Positions 58,877 through 64,000 of a DNA stretch of 64,000 nucleotides are shown one piece after another. The notes beneath the pieces were generated by a model. The model ran no database searches. It was not told where the DNA came from and worked only from the letters and a program-made list of their open reading frames with translations. A program made the position numbers and the translations under genes. Every line of letters starts with the position of its first letter. The first letter of the stretch is position 1. Source of the DNA: JBNKHH01 sp050290245 (GTDB lineage Bacteria > Pseudomonadota > Alphaproteobacteria > Rhodobacterales > Rhodobacteraceae); assembly GCA_050290245.1 (NCBI GenBank), contig JBNKHH010000020.1:1-64000 (forward strand). Direction: 5' to 3'.

Positions 58877-61423
58877 TTAGCTGGCCTTCCTTTTCGCAGC
58901 TGGCTTCTTGCGCTTTTTGCCCTTCGTGGCGGCTTTTTCGTTGATCAGTTCAACGGCCATTTCCATGGTGACATTTTCGGGCTCGGTGTCCTTGGGCAGG
59001 GTCGCGTTGATCTTTTCCCATTTCACATAAGGCCCGTATTTGCCGTCCATGATGGCAATCCCGCCGCCGTCGGGATGCTCGCCCAACTCTCGCAGGGTTG
59101 TCGCGCCGCGCCCGCGTCCGCGTGAGGCTTTTTTCTCGTCGATCAACTGGACCGCACGGTTCATGCCGATTTCCCAGACGTCCTCAACCGTTTCGAGATT
59201 CGCGTTCGTGCCGCCTTTGAACGAGGTGGACTCGGCATGCTTCAGATAGGGGCCGTAACGACCGACGTTGGCCCAGATCGCGACACCGTCCTCGGGGTGG
59301 TGGCCGACGAGGCGTGGCAATTGCAGCAACTTCACCGCTTGTTCAAGCGTGACCTCGGCCGGATCCCAGGCCTCGGGCACGCCTTGGCGGGGCGGCTTCT
59401 TGTTGTCCTCGCTGACTTCACCGCGCTGCACGTATGGGCCAAATCGGCCCTTGTGCACGTATATATTGTCGCTTGCGTCCTCGCCAAGAAGTTTGCCTTC
59501 CGGCGGAATGGCGCTTTCGGGTTCGGCACCGGGAGGGCCGAAGGCGCGGGTATAGCGGCATTCGGGATAGTTCGAGCACCCGATGAAGGCGCCACCCGAA
59601 CGCGCGGTGCGCATTGAAAGGCGCCCATTACCGCAATTCGGGCAGAGGCGCGGATCGCTGCCGTCCTCGGTCGGCGGGAAAAGATGCGGTTCGAGTACCT
59701 CGTTGATCTTTTCCAGCACATCGGTGATGCGCAGTTCCGAGGTTTCTTCGACGGCCGCCTTGAAGTCGCGCCAGAAACGCGACAGCACGTCTTGCCAGTC
59801 GCGGTCGCCGGAAGTGATGTCGTCCAGCTCGTCTTCCAACTTGGCCGTGAAGTCATAACCAACATATTTGCGGAAGTAATTGGTGAGGAACGCCGTCACC
59901 AGGCGTCCTTTGTCTTCCGGTATCAGGCGGTTCTTTTCTTTGCTGACGTAGCCGCGATCCTGGATCGTGGTCACCACGCTGGCATAGGTCGAGGGGCGGC
60001 CGATGCCGATCTCTTCCATCTTTTTGACCAGCGTCGCCTCGGTATAACGAGGCGGGGGCTGGGTGAAATGCTGGTCCGGCGTGATGGATTTTTTGGCGGT
60101 CGCTTCGCCCTGCATAATTTGGGGCAGGACCTTTTCGTCTTCGTCGACAACGTCGTCGCGGCCTTCCTCGTAGACCTTGAGGAATCCATCGAACTGAACC
60201 ACCTGGCCGGTCGCACGAAGCTCAACCTGTCCGTCGGCGCTGGCGATATCGACCGTGGTGCGCTCAAGCCGGGCACTGGCCATCTGGCTGGCAAGGGTCC
60301 GCTTCCAGATCAGGTCATAGAGTTTCTGTTGATCCGCATCGCGCAGGTTCAGGCTGGCTGCATCCGCGCCCATATCTGTTGGCCGGATACACTCGTGCGC
60401 CTCCTGGGCATTCTTTGCCTTGTTCTTGTAAATGCGCGGGCTGTCCGGGACGTAGGCGCTTCCAAAGCGCGAAGAGATGGCGTCGCGTGCCGCCACGACC
60501 GCCTCGGGCGCCATGTCAATGCCGTCAGTTCGCATGTAGGTAATGTGCCCGGCTTCGTAGAGGCGTTGCGCCGTGCTCATGGTCTGGCGGGCACCCATGC
60601 CGAACTTGCGGCTGGCTTCCTGCTGGAGAGTTGACGTCATGAAGGGGGCGGACGGGTTGCGGGCTGCCGGCTTGGCCTCGACTGCCTTTACCGTCAGGTC
60701 ACGGGAGGTGATCGCCTGAACTGCCAGGTCGGCGGAGGTTTCGTTGGCAATGTCAAAGCGGTCGAGCTTTTTGCCACCCAGAACGGTAAGGCGTGCTTCG
60801 AAGTCCTGGCCGCGCGGTGTCGTCAGGATGGCCTTGACGCTCCAGTATTCGCGGGCCTTGAAGGCCTCGATTTCCATTTCGCGTTCGACGATCAGTCGCA
60901 GGCAGACCGACTGCACGCGCCCGGCCGAACGGGCGCCGGGCAGTTTTCGCCAGAGGACGGGCGAAAGGTTGAATCCGACCAGGTAATCAAGCGCGCGGCG
61001 AGCGAGGTATGCGTGGACCAGGTCCTGGTCGACTTGGCGCGGGGCTTTCATAGCCTCGGTCACGGCAGACTTGGTGATCGCGTTGAAAACGACGCGGCTG
61101 ACAGGGGTATCCGCTTTCAGGACCTTGCGTTTGCGCAGGGCCTCTTCCAGATGCCACGAAATCGCCTCGCCCTCGCGGTCGGGGTCGGTCGCGAGGATCA
61201 GCGCCGGGTCGTCTTTCAGCGCGTCGGCGATGGCCTTGATGTGCTTTTTCGAATCGGAAGCGACTTCCCACTTCATCTCGAAGCCGTGGTCGGGGTCGAC
61301 CGATCCATCCTTGGGCGGCAGATCGCGGACATGCCCGTAACTGGCCAGAACCGTGTAATCTTTTCCGAGATATTTGTTGATCGTCTTGGCCTTTGCAGGT
61401 GACTCGACAACGACAACTGGCAT
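58877..61423 (-). CDS. topA: DNA topoisomerase I TopA
   Basis: Type IA topoisomerase that relaxes negative supercoils, 848 aa. TOPRIM domain at 1-120 (VVVESPAKAKTINKYLG, ILATDPDREGEAISWHL), the active-site Tyr in YEAGHITYMRTDGIDM (about residue 300), and GRPSTYASVVTTIQDRGYV. One C-terminal zinc-ribbon-like unit is clear (CPNCGNGRLSMR...GCSNYPECRYTR), followed by several topoisomerase C-terminal repeats (KYGPYVKWEK; GRYGPYLKHAE) and a Lys-rich tail (KGKKRKKPAAKRKAS). Downstream of dprA by 125 bases, a common alphaproteobacterial neighbour pair. Confidence 0.97.
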   Translation of the reverse strand: MPVVVVESPAKAKTINKYLGKDYTVLASYGHVRDLPPKDGSVDPDHGFEMKWEVASDSKKHIKAIADALKDDPALILATDPDREGEAISWHLEEALRKRKVLKADTPVSRVVFNAITKSAVTEAMKAPRQVDQDLVHAYLARRALDYLVGFNLSPVLWRKLPGARSAGRVQSVCLRLIVEREMEIEAFKAREYWSVKAILTTPRGQDFEARLTVLGGKKLDRFDIANETSADLAVQAITSRDLTVKAVEAKPAARNPSAPFMTSTLQQEASRKFGMGARQTMSTAQRLYEAGHITYMRTDGIDMAPEAVVAARDAISSRFGSAYVPDSPRIYKNKAKNAQEAHECIRPTDMGADAASLNLRDADQQKLYDLIWKRTLASQMASARLERTTVDIASADGQVELRATGQVVQFDGFLKVYEEGRDDVVDEDEKVLPQIMQGEATAKKSITPDQHFTQPPPRYTEATLVKKMEEIGIGRPSTYASVVTTIQDRGYVSKEKNRLIPEDKGRLVTAFLTNYFRKYVGYDFTAKLEDELDDITSGDRDWQDVLSRFWRDFKAAVEETSELRITDVLEKINEVLEPHLFPPTEDGSDPRLCPNCGNGRLSMRTARSGGAFIGCSNYPECRYTRAFGPPGAEPESAIPPEGKLLGEDASDNIYVHKGRFGPYVQRGEVSEDNKKPPRQGVPEAWDPAEVTLEQAVKLLQLPRLVGHHPEDGVAIWANVGRYGPYLKHAESTSFKGGTNANLETVEDVWEIGMNRAVQLIDEKKASRGRGRGATTLRELGEHPDGGGIAIMDGKYGPYVKWEKINATLPKDTEPENVTMEMAVELINEKAATKGKKRKKPAAKRKAS

Positions 61424-61548
61424 GAAAAACCTTTCGGAAAACGGGCTGGTTATGGCGGCGGAAGATGTGGGGCCTGCGTTCGAATTGTCAATGCGGTTGA
61501 TGTTGCCGGTGTCGTCGGCGTGGCTTTGGACACCCAGTTCCGCGCCTG

Positions 61549-62688
61549 TCAGGCGAGCGAAATCAGCCCGCCGGGCTGGCGTTGGACGCGACCTTCCAGC
61601 TCTAAAAGGACGATTTCAGGGGAGACCAGCCTGGCGGTGGAGTTGAGGTCACGGATCAACTGGTCCTCGCTGACCGGGCTGGGGCCAAGACACCGGAGGA
61701 TTCGCTGGTGCAACAACGATCGGTCGAGCGGTTCAGCCTGTGACATCGGGGAAACGGGTAGAGCGGGGTCGGGTGCCGGTTCGGGGGACGTGAGGGCTTC
61801 GACCACGTCCCGCGCCGAACGTACCAGCGTCGCGCCATCTCGGATCAGCATGTTGCATCCGGCGGCACGGGCATCGAACGGGTGGCCAGGCACCGCCAGT
61901 ACGTCGCGGCCCTGGTCCAGCGCGGTGCGCGCGGTGATCAGGCTGCCGGACTTGGCTGCCGCCTCGACAACGACCGTGGCCTGGGCCAGGCCAGAGATGA
62001 TGCGATTGCGCTTGGGAAAGTGCCGGGCCTGGGCGACGAGGCCCATCGGGCTTTCGCTGATACGCAGACCCTTGTCCTGAATTTCCTGGGCCAGCACAGC
62101 GTTTTCCGCCGGGTAAACGACGTCCACACCGCCAGCAAGCACGGCAATTGTCCCGGTTTCCAGCGCGGCAAGATGCGCCGCGGTATCGACACCGCGGGCG
62201 AGACCCGAGACAACGACCTTGCCATTGTTGCCCAGTTCGGATGCGAGTTTGCGCGCCATTCGGGTTCCCAGAGACGACGCATTGCGCGCGCCCACGAGAG
62301 CGATCATGGGGCGTTTCAGAAGGTCGGGATTGCCGATGGCCCAGAGAATCGGCGGAGGATCAGGGATTTGCATGAGGGCGGCGGGGTAGTCTGGTGCACC
62401 GAACGCAAGAGGCACTGCGCCTGCAAATCGCGCAGCCTCCCATTCTTCCAGAATGGCGGACATAGGGCAGGGGCGATAGTCGGTGACACCGGCGTCGGCA
62501 GCAATGGCAGGCAAGGCCTGCAATGCGCTGTCGGCATTCCCGTATTCGTTCATGAGCCGGAAAAACGTCGCGATTCCAACGCGGCGTGATCGCAAGAGGC
62601 GAAGCCAGGAGTGCCACTCTTCCTCTGTGAGGGGTGATGAGAAATGCTGATCGCCTTTATTTTTATGGTCAAAATGGTCTCCGAGCAT
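61549..62688 (-). CDS. dprA: DNA-processing protein DprA
   Basis: Loads RecA on incoming single-stranded DNA during transformation. 379 aa from the ATG at 62688. The Rossmann-like DprA core is clear: PMIALVGARNASSLGTRMAR, VSGLARGVDTAAHLAAL (the SGxAxGIDxxAH motif), FPKRNRIISGLAQATVVVEA and GSLITARTALDQGRDVLAVPGHP (in parts), with a C-terminal winged-helix domain (LRCLGPSPVSEDQLIRDL). The ribosome site is weak. An upstream in-frame start at 62760 cannot be excluded. No other competence gene is in the window. Confidence 0.95.
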   Translation of the reverse strand: MLGDHFDHKNKGDQHFSSPLTEEEWHSWLRLLRSRRVGIATFFRLMNEYGNADSALQALPAIAADAGVTDYRPCPMSAILEEWEAARFAGAVPLAFGAPDYPAALMQIPDPPPILWAIGNPDLLKRPMIALVGARNASSLGTRMARKLASELGNNGKVVVSGLARGVDTAAHLAALETGTIAVLAGGVDVVYPAENAVLAQEIQDKGLRISESPMGLVAQARHFPKRNRIISGLAQATVVVEAAAKSGSLITARTALDQGRDVLAVPGHPFDARAAGCNMLIRDGATLVRSARDVVEALTSPEPAPDPALPVSPMSQAEPLDRSLLHQRILRCLGPSPVSEDQLIRDLNSTARLVSPEIVLLELEGRVQRQPGGLISLA

Positions 62689-62783
62689 CGTCCGTGGCAC
62701 ACTAATGGCACAATCTGCGTTGTCGCGTCGGCAGACAGCGTCAGCGACATAGGTTACCAACGGATTAACTTGAACGGCCCGGA

Positions 62784-62891
62784 TCAGGAGGCAACGTCAG
62801 AGGTTGCGTATTTGGCCGCAAGCGTGGCGTCGTCGGAGAGCGCCAGGCGAAATTCATGTTCGATGTCGACGAGACGATTTAGTCGCGTTTC
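62784..62891 (-). pseudogene. C-terminal coding remnant upstream of dprA
   Basis: A 35-codon open stretch ending at TGA 62784-62786 with a protein-like sequence: NRLVDIEHEFRLALSDDATL followed by AAKYATSDVAS. It is closed upstream by a TAG at 62892-62894 and has no start codon. Codon use is high-GC like the chromosome, unlike the AT-rich genes that begin 50 bases away. It looks like the 3' end of an older gene cut by insertion of the right-hand segment. Family not recognised. Confidence 0.4.
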
Positions 62892-62942
62892 CTACTGCGG
62901 AGGAACAGCGCAGCACGATCAGCGCACTCGAATTGCCTCGAA

Positions 62943-63509
62943 CTATTCCTTGCTGCGCCCGAGATGACGTTCGTTCAGCATAAAACAAACAACTTTTGCT
63001 TCCTCATTGCGAAAGGCAAACAAGTAAGATTTAAGCATTGAAGAAGTACCGCGTTTCGCATCGGAGTCAGTGCATATCTTGTAGAGCCTTTCAAACCGCT
63101 CGAAATACGTGCAATCATTGGTTTTTCTTCGATAGAATGCGATTTTTGGCTGCAAGATTTGCCAGTAACCTTCGACATAATAGCTGTAGTAATTCCATAT
63201 GTGCTCTTCGCTTGCCTGTCCTGCATATAAAGCGGCACCAAGATCTTCCATAAATATAGCTACTACATCCTCATAGCCTTCTAAATCAGTTTCAGCATCT
63301 TCTGATGAATCTACCACTGCAAGGCGCGCGCGAAGAAGCGCCTCTGAATTCCAGACTTCGCGGAAGTAGTTCATATGGCCGATAGAGTTTTGGTCCCTCG
63401 CGAGTCTCAATTGTCGAATGACTAACCAAAATCCAAACACGACAAGCGTCGATTGAATAGGATTCCAAATCCATTCAGTCTGCGGGTCTCGAAGAAAATC
63501 CAAAATCAT
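62943..63509 (-). CDS. Membrane-anchored hypothetical protein in AT-rich island
   Basis: A 188 aa protein with one N-terminal membrane helix (NPIQSTLVVFGFWLVIRQL, about 16-34) and a soluble helical part rich in aromatic residues (HIWNYYSYYVEGYWQIL, CTYFERFERLYKICTD). This design, a short anchor plus a small alpha-helical cytosolic domain, resembles DUF4760-like proteins, but I do not recognise it firmly. Its ATG overlaps the stop of the upstream gene (ATGA), so the two are translated together. Base composition is clearly more AT-rich than the rest of the window, pointing to horizontal transfer. Confidence 0.65.
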   Translation of the reverse strand: MILDFLRDPQTEWIWNPIQSTLVVFGFWLVIRQLRLARDQNSIGHMNYFREVWNSEALLRARLAVVDSSEDAETDLEGYEDVVAIFMEDLGAALYAGQASEEHIWNYYSYYVEGYWQILQPKIAFYRRKTNDCTYFERFERLYKICTDSDAKRGTSSMLKSYLFAFRNEEAKVVCFMLNERHLGRSKE

Positions 63510-64000
63510 GTCCGTTCCACCAAGTCGATCAACCGAAGATACTTCGATCTATTGGTAAGTTCTGGCGCAGATTCCTCAATCAAGGTCAATATTTTCGGCA
63601 ACTCGTATGGAGGGCGCGACAGTTTCGCCGGAGTTATGCAGTCCAAGAGATCGAGTGTTTCTTCGGGATATTTCACGGTGATGGGGTCTTCCCCGCGAAC
63701 GTCCCGAGTGAAGCGATAAAGAGGAATGCCATCGCTTTCTATGGGAACGAGAAATTTCTTAACTGCGGCCAACACCGATGGGAAATCGTCCATTGTGTCA
63801 TCAAGTAGGCCTATCCATCGAGTTACTGATGCGCTGGTGCGGTACACTCGCTCACGGGGCCAAACTTCGTTGATGAAAGGAATTACTAGTTGTTTCCAGC
63901 CGTCCTCGTTTTTGGCACCAACTTTCCCAAGCCAGAAGATCAGCTGATTTCTTGCACTATCACTCATCGCTCGTAGGACGCCTCGCATTTCACGTCGATC
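63506..64000 (-). CDS. C-terminal part of a protein resembling DUF4020 (SIR2-associated), cut by the window edge
   Basis: The frame is open from the window end to TGA 63506-63508. It reads AMSDSARNQLIFWLGKV, VIPFINEVWPRERVYRTSAS, RWIGLLDDTMDDFPSVLAAV, GIPLYRFTRDV, YPEETLDLLDCITPAKLSRP and ends YLRLIDLVERT. The pattern 'WPRExxyrT...w..LldDtgdaFPevl.aV..fL.pi......yrf........pe.tLdLLd' is what I associate with the DUF4020 region at the C-terminus of large SIR2-type antiphage proteins. Internal ATGs at 63988 and 63967 are not needed as starts because the frame continues past the edge. The effector domain, if any, lies outside the window. Confidence 0.5.
   Translation of the reverse strand, partial: DRREMRGVLRAMSDSARNQLIFWLGKVGAKNEDGWKQLVIPFINEVWPRERVYRTSASVTRWIGLLDDTMDDFPSVLAAVKKFLVPIESDGIPLYRFTRDVRGEDPITVKYPEETLDLLDCITPAKLSRPPYELPKILTLIEESAPELTNRSKYLRLIDLVERT

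Overview
The window is a high-GC alphaproteobacterial chromosome segment of the Rhodobacteraceae (Roseobacter-group) type. Evidence for this: the Hsp20-DUF1150 pair, DUF465 and DUF3422 proteins, the ffh-chorismate mutase-rpsP-rimM string, the Flp pilins with the VTVDWVVLTAAIVGLG core, and the general protein style. No genus can be assigned from the sequence alone. Almost everything is ordinary chromosomal coding sequence, tightly packed in operons with many 4-base start/stop overlaps. No rRNA, tRNA, insertion sequence or CRISPR array was seen.

Left part (1-12 kb): part of a branched-chain amino acid type ABC transporter (binding protein, LivG, LivF; permeases not in view) with a small exported protein between the two ATPases. 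Next come a start-less small conserved ORF, the rimM-rpsP-chorismate mutase-GNAT-GNAT-ffh operon and an EamA transporter. At 9.5-10.9 kb lies a compact candidate peptide-modification locus: a Ser/Asp-rich exported small protein, an intercistronic hairpin, and an HprK-like kinase whose reading frame is broken inside a PqqD-like domain. A TraB/GumN protein follows.

12-28 kb: groES-groEL with a perfect CIRCE operator, speD, an hsp20-DUF1150 operon behind a sigma-32 type promoter, purE-purK-NUDIX, an EamA transporter with a 3-hydroxyisobutyrate dehydrogenase-like enzyme, pdxJ and metY. Then a three-gene polysaccharide operon (HlyD-like protein, PilZ-bearing cellulose synthase-like GT2, small glycosyltransferase) and a DUF3422 protein. 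Several 3' ends carry a shared GC-hairpin plus CCCCGGGATATTT repeat.

28-42 kb: a divergently arranged di/oligopeptide ABC transporter (binding protein-permease-permease one way, fused double ATPase plus an M20 deacylase the other), an Lhr-like helicase, a GT2-like protein, an AAA+ ATPase that borders the pilus locus, and a large membrane protein.

42-54 kb: a Tad/Flp pilus cluster in two transcription blocks. One is flp, second flp, cpaB, cpaC, ompA-like, closed by a terminator. The other is cpaE, cpaF, tadB, tadC, tadD, TPR lipoprotein, and (possibly) cpaA. TadE/F/G pseudopilins are not in view. A lytic transglycosylase lies divergent to the pilins.

54-64 kb: a flippase-like protein with a DprE1/DprE2-like epimerase pair, the two subunits of a 3-oxoacid CoA-transferase, topA and dprA. 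The last kilobase is visibly AT-richer and holds a membrane-anchored unknown protein and the C-terminal part of a protein resembling DUF4020, a domain found with SIR2 in antiphage proteins. It looks like the edge of an acquired defence island.
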